From Liolophura sinensis (lineage: Eukaryota; Mollusca; Polyplacophora; Chitonida; Chitonidae): a stretch of 64,000 nucleotides of DNA. The position numbers and the translations under genes are program-made. Where the stretch lies: NCBI RefSeq assembly GCF_032854445.1, contig NC_088302.1, forward strand, positions 36,462,191 to 36,526,190. Reading direction: 5' to 3'. Position 1 is the stretch's first letter, and each line of letters starts with the position of its first letter. The notes below the pieces were generated by a model, which had not been told where the DNA came from, searched no databases, and saw nothing but the letters and a program-made list of their open reading frames with translations. Below are positions 45,704 to 55,974 of the stretch, piece after piece.

Positions 45704-47948
45704 CCGATGAGAAAAATATCGAAGTTTTGTTAACCTGCACCCGTGCCTTTTTTATAGGCCTACGTGCTAGGCATATCTTACTAACAGTCTGCGCTTTTCA
45801 TCTTTCACGAGGACCTTGATATCGTGTTAAAATCTTACCCTTCCCGCTGGGGTCATGCCTATTCCGCAGTGTGTGCTCAGTCGTGGATGGCCATTTAGTT
45901 TTCTGCCAGTATGGCGTGAAAGTCTGTGCGTCTCATTCGTCAGTACCTTGCTTAAGTGTTTAACCCTGGGTATTCCCGTTTTCTCCATAAAATTGACCTT
46001 TATCATTGATGTTGAAAATTCTGAAATAAATAAATATATCACGTTTCACATAAAAAACGGTATGCCTTTTCTTTAGATGCAGGAAATGATATCGAGTTTG
46101 GCCTTTCTCTTTCCAGATATTTCAACTGTGCTAACAAACAAGCGTACGCTCCAAGGGACGCAATACATACCAGGTTTTCAAACCATTACGTCTGCCAGTT
46201 ACGTCCCTTGCAAATGCAAAAATGAAGTACCATTTGCCCGCCTATAATACATACTATTCATGCTGATCAGACCGATCTATTGTTAAGCCTGGCTTAGTCT
46301 AAAAAAAATTCACACTCTCGCACGCCACGTAACTATAAATTTAAACAAATCGCATAATTCACAAAATATACTTCTATTATTATAACATGAAGACAGGACA
46401 TATGAGCAAGTCAAACACATGAGGTTAACTGGTGCTTTACAAGTCACCCCTCAAGATAAATGGCGGTTGCATTAGACTGTTCGTAAAGATTTCTTCCCAG
46501 CATTTTCGTAAAAGGTTAATAGTCATTCATGTCCTACAAATTCTGTTTCATAGATAAATGTCGACTTATTGTTTAAACGTTAGAGAGTAAAGTTTACAAT
46601 TTTAAGTCAATTAAGTATAACGAAATTGAATACAAAGCATAGATAAAACAGGATAAAGGTCAACATATAGTACCATTTACGGAAGACCGAGATTAACACG
46701 CCCTTACTTTTATTTGATTGTTTGCTTAACGGTGCAAGAAAAAATTATGCACTTATAGGACAGGGGTTATATAGACTTACGGGTGGAAAGACACCGGAGC
46801 CACTATGTGCAGTAAACGTCCTTTGCTATATATAATCAACCCTAACATGGCAATTCTTTGCTACATATATTAATACTCAGTCAGAGGACAACATCACCTG
46901 GCCAGTTTCTTTGATATTAAGAGTAAATCCCAGAGCTCTGACAAGCTATACTGGCAAACGTTTCCACGTGTGACACACGCCATCGTAAATGTTATCAAGT
47001 AAAACGAAAAAAAATAATGATAGTTTTAACAGAGTAATGCGTTGTCTGAGTAATGCTAGATTGTATTATGTCATTGCAGCAGATTATTCTGTTACATATA
47101 ACACACATATTCTATTAATTCAACATAGACTCTATTAGACTAATAGGATATTATGCTGAATACTACAGAATATTGTGTTACAGTAACTTAAGCGTCTGCT
47201 GTGATGTCACACTATTGTCTGCTCAGTTGATTATATTTCAAGAAACCACATTGCGAGTTTTTAGTTTGAATGGTGATGGAAGACGACCTAGGGTAGAGAT
47301 GGATTCGAACTCAGAAACACAAACATTCCAATGTCACGCTGAGCTATCCGGGAAGACCATACAACCTTGTCCTTTAAGGTGAATTTGAACTTTTGTGGTG
47401 ACGTCAATCCTTTGTCTAACCGATCTTAAGAATATTATATTGGAAGGGTCCATTCGTTTCTGATCAACAGTTTCGTTCTTCGCCTTCATTTCAAATACAC
47501 TAAATGGCAGAGTGAGAAAAGGCAGAGTAGCGTCATCAATTATCTTAGGCACAAATATGAACAGCAAACGTGACGCATTCTCATTACGATCATGGATATC
47601 TCCAGGCCTGGTTGTGTCAATGTGACAGAGATTGTATGATCTGTTATCAGACTTCCCTAGATTATATGTAAGCTTCAATCAATTCAGATTTACTTTACCC
47701 GTAACAAATCACAGGCTGGGTCACTGTCCATAATGTTATACACCCAGTAGTAAATTATATGAGCACAACCGACTGGATTCCCAGTGGCTAAACTCTCACG
47801 TTATTGCACTAAAACTTCATGTAACACTGTAACGAAAGATCAATCATACTACGTATTATATTCAACTGTTGGAATAATGCCGCTCAGCCGGCAAAAAGAG
47901 CATTCATTGACGCTACTTGTGCTGTAACGGTTTTTTTATTACATGTTT

Positions 47949-48197
47949 GAGTGAGTGAGTGCTTGGGTTTAACGTCGTACTCAACAATTTTTCAGTCATA
48001 TGACGACGAAGGAATCCTTAGGGTGCATGTACGTGTAATGTGCCTCCTTGTTGCAGGACGGATTTCCACCGCTCTTTTATTTAGTGCTGTTTCACTGAGA
48101 CGACTTACCGAAGGCAAGTAAGCCACCCCGCCCGAGCCATTATACTGATACGGGTCAACCAAGCGGACGCTCTACCAACTGTGCTATCCGGGCTGGT
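47949..48197 (-). repeat. Family B SINE (tRNA-derived), nearly complete
   Basis: On the minus strand it starts CCAGCCCGGATAGCACAGTT with A box TAGCACAGTTGG, continues GAGCGTCCGCTTGGTTGACC, CGTATCAGTATAATGGCTCG and ends GTACGACGTTAAACCCAAGC and a CACTCACTCACTC tail. Its body and tail differ from family A. A second copy is at 52.97 kb. Confidence 0.85.
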
Positions 48198-48534
48198 TTA
48201 TAGGTTTGAAGTGACACCGCCAGATTCTTGGAAAAGAATCGAAAGTTGTTACGTTACTACAAACACGTTTAAGTAGGAACAACTCACAACAGTTGATTCT
48301 TCAAAAGGAATCGACGCAGCTGTTGCTCGTCGTTTCTCCACTACAGAATCAATTCTACCATCAATCACATTTTTACACATTAATTTTTTGAATGTAACCT
48401 TCATCTAAGACTGCACAACAGGGCATCATCGAGCGTTCATTGCCCCGAAGGCACCGGAAACATAGAACATATAACGTGGAATCTTCCCTTTAAGTCACCA
48501 CCCAAAACATACACCCTAACATTGCTTTAGCTAT

Positions 48535-48704
48535 TATGCTAGCTTTCTCTCCGATCGTACGAGGGAAGGTCTGGCACCATCTGTGCATGGTCGTGGATTT
48601 CCCCCGGGCTCTGCCCAGTTTCTTCCAACATAATGCTGTGCGTCGTCGTATAAGTGAATTATTCTTGAGTAAGGCGTAAAACACCAATCAAATAAATAAA
48701 TAAA
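48535..48704 (+). repeat. Family A SINE, 3' two thirds
   Basis: Starts at ATGCTAGCTTTCTCTCCGAT and contains GGTCGTGGATTTCCCCCGGG, GTCGTCGTATAAGTGAATTA and the GTAAAACACCAATCAAATAA tail. The head is missing. It lies 0.3 kb downstream of the probable poly(A) site of the OTU gene. Confidence 0.85.
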
Positions 48705-49004
48705 CGTCCGCTGTTATTGGACGCCGACTCTCGGCGTATTTCATAATCTAAAGCAGTGTACAGCCAAGGGAATGAAACACTAAGTCTTTACCCCAGACAC
48801 TCCCAATTCACTAACGACTGCCATGAGGGTTCAAACGTGAAAGATATCTAGAGACCGAATCCGCAGGTGTGTGCCTCAAAAAACAGTTTCTCTTCCGTGA
48901 GTGCATGGATGGCTCGGCTTACCTGACTGGCTCAAAACAATTCAAACCAAAAACAAATTCCACAATGAGAAAACAAATAGTTTAACAAACAAGTATTTGG
49001 CAGT

Positions 49005-49010
49005 TTTATT
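49005..49010 (-). terminator. Probable poly(A) signal of the OTU/transposase-like gene
   Basis: AATAAA on the minus strand, about 410 bases after the stop codon. The sequence between is AT-rich and without conserved coding, fitting a 3' untranslated region. A position inference only. Confidence 0.45.
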
Positions 49011-49415
49011 TTGCCGAAGATTTTTATACCTTCCGGTTCATTGGAAATATATAATAGCAACTGTTACCCATCGGTTGTAATATGAAATTTCTCAGTCTTC
49101 TTAAAGAGGAAATAAAGAAGTATCATGGTAAAACACACAAGATTCCTATGGAAACGATAAATCTTCAATATAAGTACAAAAATGAAAGTAAAAACGTTTG
49201 CACAAAACGTAAAAATATACAAGCTGCATGTCATAAAAAAAATACGATATCTAAAACAAGACAAGAAACAAGTTGAGGTTTGAACTTTTTTGCATCGAAT
49301 GGCTTCATCGACATTTATGTAAATATGAAGGCTAACAAAAAAACACCAATCTGTAGGTTTTCTCAAAATTACATGGTGGTCTAGCTGTATTATCACAACA
49401 TGATCAGTTGATATC

Positions 49416-52400
49416 CTAGGACACGCCCAGAACTGTCTCATGTATTGTAGCTTTCCTTGCATTCAACTTGCACTCAACCTGCGTTATAGTTTTGCATCGC
49501 AACGCAAGTCCCATGGAACTTACACTTGTAGACTTTGCGATGAAGTTGTACATCTCCACCACATTCTCTGGAGTATGCTCCAAACCGGACAAGTCAAGAA
49601 AACGAAGAGCCGCTTCTAGAACGCAAGATTCGAAAGAGGACCACGCTGACTGAGAAGCGGGTGTCTGAAGTCGTAAATCATTGATAAAGTCTTCGGCCTT
49701 TTTCCGTTTAATCGATTCCGTTAGATTGCGTTTTCTTTTCAGCACTCTTTCGCGGGACATCTCCGCCCGTTCAGCTTCCGTAGTATACTCGTTCCCACAA
49801 TTAACACACCTGCACATGACAGTACAACCTTGCTGCAGTCTGTAGCATGGGCATCGGGTTAAATACTTTCCGGTCTTCCCAGCCTCTTGTACTTTGTTGG
49901 TACAAGACAGGGTCTCTCCACCATCGCCCGCTACTTTACCGCGTCCGCAGCGACACTTGCCTTGGGTAGAGGCGTACTTACTGACGATCACGGTTGACCC
50001 TGGTCCACCGTTCAACGCTGAGTCATTCTTTTGACGGTCTATTGTACTGTCATAGTGTCCTGGGCCGGCCTGGTTATACGCCAAAAACAACGGGCTTTTA
50101 CTTTTGATAGTATCAGGTATGAATGGTATAACTTCCACAGAAGGCATGGAAGTAATGACCAGAATTGCACTACACAAAACCTTAGCGAGAGCTTTCATTA
50201 TGAAGTCCCCCAACTGTGAGGTGAAGACGCCATCGAGCTGAAATGCCTTGGCTTCCTCCATATACATTTCCTCGCTGAGATCGTGAGTACAGGGATAATA
50301 CTCGTCCATATTGGTCGTAATTTCGCGAATGAACATAGAACGCAAGCATCCAGCCATCATCTCCGTGGACGTTGTCTCTATTAAATCCAGAGAATACAGC
50401 AAGTCCCTGAACTCGTCGTCGGCGCCTCGGTCCAAAACATGTTTGATTTGCAATGCGACTGCAGTGAACGCACAGTTCCCATCTTTTTCCACTGCTTCTA
50501 GTTCAAGGCTGAATTGTTCCAATCTACTACCTAGTCTTGATGAATGTTCGTCATCATCCATCACACCGTTTTCAATACTTGGCCTCGCTAAAAGCAGCAG
50601 GGACTTCTCTGTCCCGATAGAGGGTAGGTCCCATACGTTGAATGTCTTCAGAGTGCATCTTGTAGCCACTTTCTGCAACATATCGTGTAGTTCCAACGAC
50701 TTCGGCACCAGGGCTTGTAAAACATCTTCTCTTAGCAGACTTTGGACACTTGCCCTTAACACATTATAGTCCATCGGTTCTTGACGATCACCAGATGCCG
50801 AGGATTGCGAGGGTAAGATCTGGTCAGCATTCGACGAATAGCCCTCGGAAACGTTTGGCAAAAAGCCAAATGATTCGCCTTCCAGCTCCTTTGAAAACGC
50901 ATTGGTTCCCCCGTAAACGTCATACAGTTGTTTTTTCCTTCGTAGCTTTCCATTGACAATGTAAAACAGCACTGTTATCAGGGCAAATGCCAATTCAGGG
51001 CCAATCCTTGTCGCTCCCTGAATTAGCGATTTGTTCATCAATTCATTCAGATCTTCGCTTTCATGCACACCGTGACCTACCGGGATTCCACTTAAACAGC
51101 CTCGTGCAATATGTACCTTGAGGTCATTCAATCTATCAAGAACCTCTCTGTTGAAAGAACACTCCCACCTTGCCACAAATTCATCCAGCTGACGATTGAG
51201 AACATCCGGATCAGGGGTGGGCTTAAGACGTTCTGGCCCCTTATCGTCAAGATCTCTGAATACCAATTCGAATCCCTCTAAACACTGCATCTTTTCCGGT
51301 GCCTGAACTTCAAAATTATTGCGCAGGACTTGTGCAGTCTGGAATAGATCTTGCTTCACTAACAGGTTGCCACCGAAAATCTCCAAAAGCATCGGTCGCC
51401 ATGTACAGCATGAGCCCACCATTGCATGAGTTAGTTGACGTCCCTGAACGCCAAGCCTCCCGCTTAACTCGAGTAAAAGAACTCTTATCTCTTCAAAACT
51501 GTCATCAACACAAAAAGACCATTTGATAATTTCACTGCGTTCATTTGTCACAACAAACAGACCTTTGTATTCCGCAACCCAGCGATCATCAAGGGATCTG
51601 GTTGTGCCAACAACACTGCACACTTTGAAGGTGTGGAACATAGACACGGATGTTGCCGACAGCTTTTTCATGTCACTTTCGTAAATCGCTCGGGTGTGCC
51701 TGAAGTTCAAGAGAAACATTTCACGAATGTGATCGTCACTGGGATGAGCATACAACGGATTTTCAGTGAATTCTGTTTCGTCCAGATACTTTCGACTGGG
51801 TTGTTTGTTGTGGTAGTTATACAAAAGCAACATTAACTCCCTTCTTTTAACATAATTGTTTAAGTTCATCTTCTTCAATGACTGTGAGATTTCGCTGAAG
51901 TTGATGCCCAGCCCTATTTCCACACGTACATGAGTGAGAAAGCGAAGAGTGTAGCCTGAACGGTGAGACAAAAAAAAGGGTATTTCCACATCACGCTGAA
52001 CCTGCTCTCTTAGAACCTGATCTGAAGAAAGGATCCGGTGATATATTCCCCGAGTGGAGCACACGTAGTACCTGGCGATTAGCAAAGTGTTGCCGTCCAT
52101 GTCGAACAAGAGGCGGGGTTCACAACTCATTTTGGTGGAGACCTTCCATACGCCAACCCTTAGAATAGTGTCATGCGTGGGACACTTAAGGACAAGTTTG
52201 AATCTAGTAAGGGGACACCAGATCAGAACTTTGGGGAGGAAATAATCAGACTCTTCCATCGCATCCAAACTTCGGCACACCCAGGGCTCTATGATGCCCT
52301 GGACGAGTTCTGACTCAGGGTTCTTCTCGTAGACAGCCAAAAGTGTCTTGCAGTACTCCTCCAGCCTGGTGTCGATGGGTATTCCCCTTACTGTGGCAGA

Positions 52401-52433
52401 CATGATGACCAGAACCACCATCGAGGTCAGCAT
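49416..52433 (-). CDS. Transposase-like protein with OTU protease domain and CXC-type cysteine-rich region
   Basis: Intronless, 1005 residues. Residues about 60-480 resemble the transposase-like part of a group of invertebrate proteins: a W-C-P-L-T start with a CP pair, RLLFDMDGNTLLIARYYVCS, IPFFLSHRSGYT, and an RNase H-like core with FHTFKV (266-271), GLFVVTNERSEI and VGSCC (339-343), KQDLFQTAQVL (360-370). Residues 645-800 are an OTU cysteine protease domain, with DGNCAF (D651, C654) and GHYDS (H793), so the catalytic set is complete. Residues 827-882 hold CRCG...CTN...CPCY...CTVMCRCVNCGN, a CXC-like zinc-binding cluster, followed by a basic stretch. An in-frame stop lies three codons before the ATG. 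That stop is part of TTTATCGTTGTAG, which could also be an acceptor, so a 5' untranslated exon is possible. Likely transposon-derived; OTU activity would be deubiquitination. Exact element class is not certain. Confidence 0.85.
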   Translation of the reverse strand: MLTSMVVLVIMSATVRGIPIDTRLEEYCKTLLAVYEKNPESELVQGIIEPWVCRSLDAMEESDYFLPKVLIWCPLTRFKLVLKCPTHDTILRVGVWKVSTKMSCEPRLLFDMDGNTLLIARYYVCSTRGIYHRILSSDQVLREQVQRDVEIPFFLSHRSGYTLRFLTHVRVEIGLGINFSEISQSLKKMNLNNYVKRRELMLLLYNYHNKQPSRKYLDETEFTENPLYAHPSDDHIREMFLLNFRHTRAIYESDMKKLSATSVSMFHTFKVCSVVGTTRSLDDRWVAEYKGLFVVTNERSEIIKWSFCVDDSFEEIRVLLLELSGRLGVQGRQLTHAMVGSCCTWRPMLLEIFGGNLLVKQDLFQTAQVLRNNFEVQAPEKMQCLEGFELVFRDLDDKGPERLKPTPDPDVLNRQLDEFVARWECSFNREVLDRLNDLKVHIARGCLSGIPVGHGVHESEDLNELMNKSLIQGATRIGPELAFALITVLFYIVNGKLRRKKQLYDVYGGTNAFSKELEGESFGFLPNVSEGYSSNADQILPSQSSASGDRQEPMDYNVLRASVQSLLREDVLQALVPKSLELHDMLQKVATRCTLKTFNVWDLPSIGTEKSLLLLARPSIENGVMDDDEHSSRLGSRLEQFSLELEAVEKDGNCAFTAVALQIKHVLDRGADDEFRDLLYSLDLIETTSTEMMAGCLRSMFIREITTNMDEYYPCTHDLSEEMYMEEAKAFQLDGVFTSQLGDFIMKALAKVLCSAILVITSMPSVEVIPFIPDTIKSKSPLFLAYNQAGPGHYDSTIDRQKNDSALNGGPGSTVIVSKYASTQGKCRCGRGKVAGDGGETLSCTNKVQEAGKTGKYLTRCPCYRLQQGCTVMCRCVNCGNEYTTEAERAEMSRERVLKRKRNLTESIKRKKAEDFINDLRLQTPASQSAWSSFESCVLEAALRFLDLSGLEHTPENVVEMYNFIAKSTSVSSMGLALRCKTITQVECKLNARKATIHETVLGVS

Positions 52434-52446
52434 GGTCCCCTACAAC
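52434..52446 (-). promoter_or_regulatory. Possible splice acceptor just before the OTU gene start
   Basis: The minus strand reads TTTTGATTGTGTTTATCGTT then GTAG followed by GGGACC and ATG. It is pyrimidine-rich with a terminal AG, so the coding exon may be preceded by a spliced leader exon. No donor partner was identified. Confidence 0.3.
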
Positions 52447-52750
52447 GATAAACACAATCAAAAGATAAATAAAAATTTGATTCATTAGTATACTTAACGT
52501 CGTGCTTACGAATTTACTCGTGATAGGTGGAGGTAACCCACAGTGCCTGGAAAAGTAAAATTTTGATTTTTTTCTAATCACCTGAGAAGAGAGAGGGAGA
52601 TTTTTAACTGCCACTCAATGAAACGAAGAAATTCGTTTTAGTGCTTACAAACTGTAAACTGCACACAGGTACGTAGCCACAGTCGTCTTAAGTCATGCTG
52701 TAGTCACATTCACTCTTTTTATCAACCTGACTTTAAGGTGCCTTTTTCTC

Positions 52751-52770
52751 TTTTTTTTTTTTTTTTTTTT
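52751..52770. repeat. Poly-T tract
   Basis: A run of about 20 T upstream of the OTU gene. It could be the decayed tail of a minus-strand retroposed piece, but no body is recognisable. Confidence 0.85.
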
Positions 52771-52960
52771 ACATAGTACATACATGGATGATGCTTTTCT
52801 TCAGAGAACCGCTTGTCTTGGACGTGTGCTTATGTCTTCATTTTATTTCTTGTCTTAGTAAGTTATTGTTGACCTAGCTCTATTCATAGGTTACACGTGG
52901 GCCATTCGTCCAACTGGGTTCAAATTTTGCCTCCTAACTGAACAGTGCTGAGGCACTGAT

Positions 52961-53305
52961 TGGTGGTAGAGCGTCCGCTTAGGGACCGGTAGATCCAGGA
53001 TCAATCCTTGATCGAGTCACACCTAGGACTTTAAAAGAGGAAGTTGTAACTTCCTCGCTTGGCGTTCAGCATGAAGGGGATAGTGCAACAACTGGTTGAC
53101 CCGTATCAGTATAATGGCTCGGGCGGGGCGGCTTATTTGCCTTCGGTAAATCGTCTCAGTGAAGCAGCACTAAATAAAAGAGCGGTGGAAATCCGTCCTG
53201 CTACAAGGAGGCACATTACATGTACATGCACCCTAAGGATTCCTTCGTCGTCATATGACTGAAAAATTGTTGAGTACGACGTTAAACCCCAAGCAATCAC
53301 TCACT
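52961..53305 (+). repeat. Family B SINE, longest copy
   Basis: Head with GGTGGTAGAGCGTCCGCTTA and a second-box region GATCAATCCTTGATC, then GAGGAAGTTGTAACTTCCTC, GTTGACCCGTATCAGTATAA, a body mirrored by the 47.9-kb copy and GTTGAGTACGACGTTAAACC at the end with a short CAATCACTCACTGA tail. It keeps about 100 bases of head that the 47.9-kb copy lacks, so the two have different internal structures. Confidence 0.85.
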
Positions 53306-53654
53306 GATTGGTTAATATTGCCACACAGACATTTTAGGTTGTGAATACGCAAACTTCTGCACAGTTATTTTGCACATAGTTACATATATATCACAGTTTT
53401 GTCTGCTTTGGATAGAACGGAAAACTGGTCAAGTGATACATCACCCCCCACCCACCACCCAGAGGTTACCAATGTGACAAAAGTCTCTGACTTCACTTCC
53501 TGCAACCACATATCAAAACTTAGATTTAGTAACAAGGCTACCAAAGAGCGTGCCTGCAGGTGACACATGAATGCAAACCTTCAGCTCAATGCATATAGCA
53601 CTGAAATCGTGAATTTGGTAATTTACGGTAATTATATGCTCATAGAGTTTCAGT

Positions 53655-54060
53655 GATGGAAAAACCCCCTTGCGTCATTGTGCTTTATATGCATGTAAAA
53701 CTTCAGGACAAAACATGCTGTTCTTTTTGAGATACCATCCTTAACATTTTGTTTAACAATGATTCTAGTGCACAATACATTAAATCAGGAATTCAATGAA
53801 TTATGATAGTCTGATACTAAATATGTACACAACCGAATCAAGAATGGAGTATGTGCAAACCCCGATCTCAACACCGGCATTACTTTTTGAGATACCACCC
53901 GTAACATTTTGTTTAATATTGATTCTAATGCACAATAACTAAGTCAGGAATTCGCTAACTGACGTAATATGTACACACCGAATCAATGATGGAATATCCC
54001 CCTCGTGTTATTGCGCTCTACATGTGTGCACCACCCCTGACATCTTGTTTAACATTGCTT
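53655..54060. repeat. Tandem repeat, units of about 190 and 145 bp plus a partial third
   Basis: Each unit begins ATGGA(A/G)TAT-like, then TTTTTGAGATACCAYCC, AACATTTTGTTTAA, ATTGATTCTARTGCACAATA, AGTCAGGAATTC and TATGTACACACCGAATCAA. Copies at 53655-53843, 53844-53987 and 53988-54060. The third is cut short. Confidence 0.82.
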
Positions 54061-54664
54061 TGCACCGGCGAGCTAAAAATGGTGGTCATTCCAGGTTGGT
54101 TCTTTTATCCGTTGCAGAGAAAGTGCAAGCTCCATATGGTGGTATGGGCATGGCATCGTGACAAAGTTTGGGATTATATGCTTTAGGGCTAGAAGTTGAC
54201 AAATTAACTACATAAATAGTAAGAAAACTAAATGCCCTCATGCACGCAACCTAAAGCCTATCCCTTACTCTCAAGTCTCAGCTGTGCAGATTTCCGGTGT
54301 GTTATAATGGACTAGACACACACACAGTGTACGCACGGTGAACCAATTACAATACAACCACTGGCCCTCGTCTTTCTGATACTGTATGCAAACAAAAGGC
54401 ACGCTAATCCAAATACTTGACAATGAACCGCAGGCTGCATTTGAGTTGGCTCTGCAAAGACAGCAATGGTTGTTTCCCTTGCACTGCGCATGTTTCCCAG
54501 TTTCTGTGGAACGTTTTAACTTTTGTTTGTGTAGTGTCCATCAAGACTGATGAATTTTTCAACATGTGGAGCACACATTTTCACCATGCAGAAGAACGAG
54601 CTCAATACGCTGGCCATAATGAGAGGCGGAAAATGATTTTCAACAGAACGTACAGATATACCGT

Positions 54665-54851
54665 ATTTATTTACGTTCGTATGTTGATTGGTTTTTCAAG
54701 CCACACTGAACAATATTTGACTTATACAACGGTGCAAGCATTATAGTAGAAGGAAACCGGGCAGAGCAAGGGAAAACAGACGACCGTCCACAGGTGGATG
54801 CCAGACCTTCCCACGCATACACTGAAAGCCAACACAAATGAACTTAAATGC
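54665..54851 (-). repeat. Family A SINE, diverged partial copy
   Basis: Tail side TATTTACGTTCGTATGTTGA, then GTTTTTCAAGCCACACTGAA, AGGAAACCGGGCAGAGCAAG, CAGACCTTCCCACGCA and a decayed B-box side. Head absent. The tail no longer contains a clean AAATA repeat. Confidence 0.7.
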
Positions 54852-55311
54852 TTGGTCACCTAGCTTACTGTTCCCCAGACAAATTCGAGATTATCTTCTC
54901 ATCTATTACCTATAAATGAATTTGTTCCAGTCTGGTAAGATTTAGCAGTATAACCATACCTCAATTCGGTTCCAAAAAGTTGGACAGCCTTAAATATTGT
55001 AGGCTTTGCAAGGCACCCAACGAACTCTTGTAATAAATAACATTATTAGCGTTTTCATCCTACAATTGATTTTAAGTTATACATTGTATGACATTTTTAT
55101 TATTTTAAGCGATATCGATTTCTATTTATACTTAGCGCGGTGTAGACTAAGGTTACAGTATATACATACCAAACCTATAAGTCCTCTCTGAAATCATAAA
55201 CGCTGCATATTTATCATTCCTGGGTCGTGATGTTCTTCCCCAAAACTATCTAAATAAGGCTATAATCTTGAAAACCTTTCTGCATCATTAAAATGTCCTT
55301 TTACAATCTCG

Positions 55312-55535
55312 CAGATTAGTGGTTAGCGTGCCAGCCCTGCACAATGGCCCAAGAGCCTTTCACCAATGCGATTGCTGAGTTCAAGTCCAGCTCATGCTGG
55401 CTTTCTCTCTGGTGGTATATGGGAATGTCAGTCAGCAACCTCCAGAACCCGGTTTCCTCTCAAAATAATGATGGTCGCCGTCATATAAGTGAAATATTCT
55501 TGAGTATCGCGTAAAATTCCAATCAAATAAATACA
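55312..55535 (+). repeat. Family A SINE, nearly full length
   Basis: Includes the head (AGTGGTTAGCGTGCCAGCCC), B box GAGTTCAAGTCCAGCTCATG, GGGAATGTCAGTCAGCAACC, then TCGCCGTCATATAAGTGAAA and a GCGTAAAATTCCAATCAAAT tail. The first 10 bases of the head are lost. Confidence 0.85.
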
Positions 55536-55781
55536 ATATTTTGTTCTATATTTTCATGCAGAAGGGGTGGATTCCAGTACAATTTCAAATAAACCTTTTG
55601 CTAACTTACTGCCATGTACAATGTATGGATTCAAAGATTAGGACTGAATCACTTTATCTTCCAAGACACATGCAGTAACGTTTTGGGGCAGTGCATCATT
55701 CAAGAAGAACAACAGAAACACTCATGGTGCATGGTACAAGGTGAGAACACACTTCCATAAAAATTCAACATAATTCACAAC

Positions 55782-55974
55782 TTTAAAGGGATACAGAATT
55801 GACACTGATTGGCAGTGAAAACAGGGTTTCCTGGGTTAAATTTTGCAGCCTTGGTCACGCTTGAATAAATCTACCATACCTAAAATCCAGCTTACATAGG
55901 CAAGTAAAAGCCGGGACTTGCCTACATGTACCTCTCACATGAGCCAATCAGAATCAATTCTGTATCCCTTTAAA
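55782..55974. mobile_element. 193-bp MITE with 30-base terminal inverted repeats
   Basis: Left end TTTAAAGGGATACAGAATTG and right end, inverted, TTTAAAGGGATACAGAATTG, continuing ATTCTGATTGGC-like on both arms. Internal GGGTTTCCTGGGTTAAATTT and CTTGGTCACGCTTG. No coding capacity. Confidence 0.9.

Larger units (their letters stand above)
40512..49415. other. Intergenic region between the receptor start and the OTU gene
   Basis: The receptor's promoter should lie at its left end: 40512-40990 is richer in C+G than the surroundings, but no TATA box at a fitting distance or other core element stands out. The rest is AT-rich with three family A SINE pieces (42.1, 45.4 and 48.5 kb), one family B SINE (47.9 kb) and one weak open frame at 45.1-45.4 kb. 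In 41.0-42.1, 42.2-45.1 and 45.7-47.9 kb I see nothing else. Confidence 0.6.

Noticed and set aside
49064-49462. 132-codon minus-strand frame with many aromatic residues just after the OTU gene.
   Set aside because: It lies in the AT-rich 3' untranslated region and overlaps the OTU gene's end in another frame; no recognisable domain.
50311-50769. 152-codon plus-strand frame opposite the OTU gene.
   Set aside because: Shadow of the real coding strand: its text corresponds to the complement of the OTU and linker region with no independent motif.
52383-52433. Hydrophobic first residues (MLTSMVVLVIMSATVRG) of the OTU protein as a secretory signal peptide.
   Set aside because: A protein with a transposase-like core, CXC cluster and basic tail is expected in nucleus or cytoplasm; the run is short and the next Met (M11) may be an alternative start.
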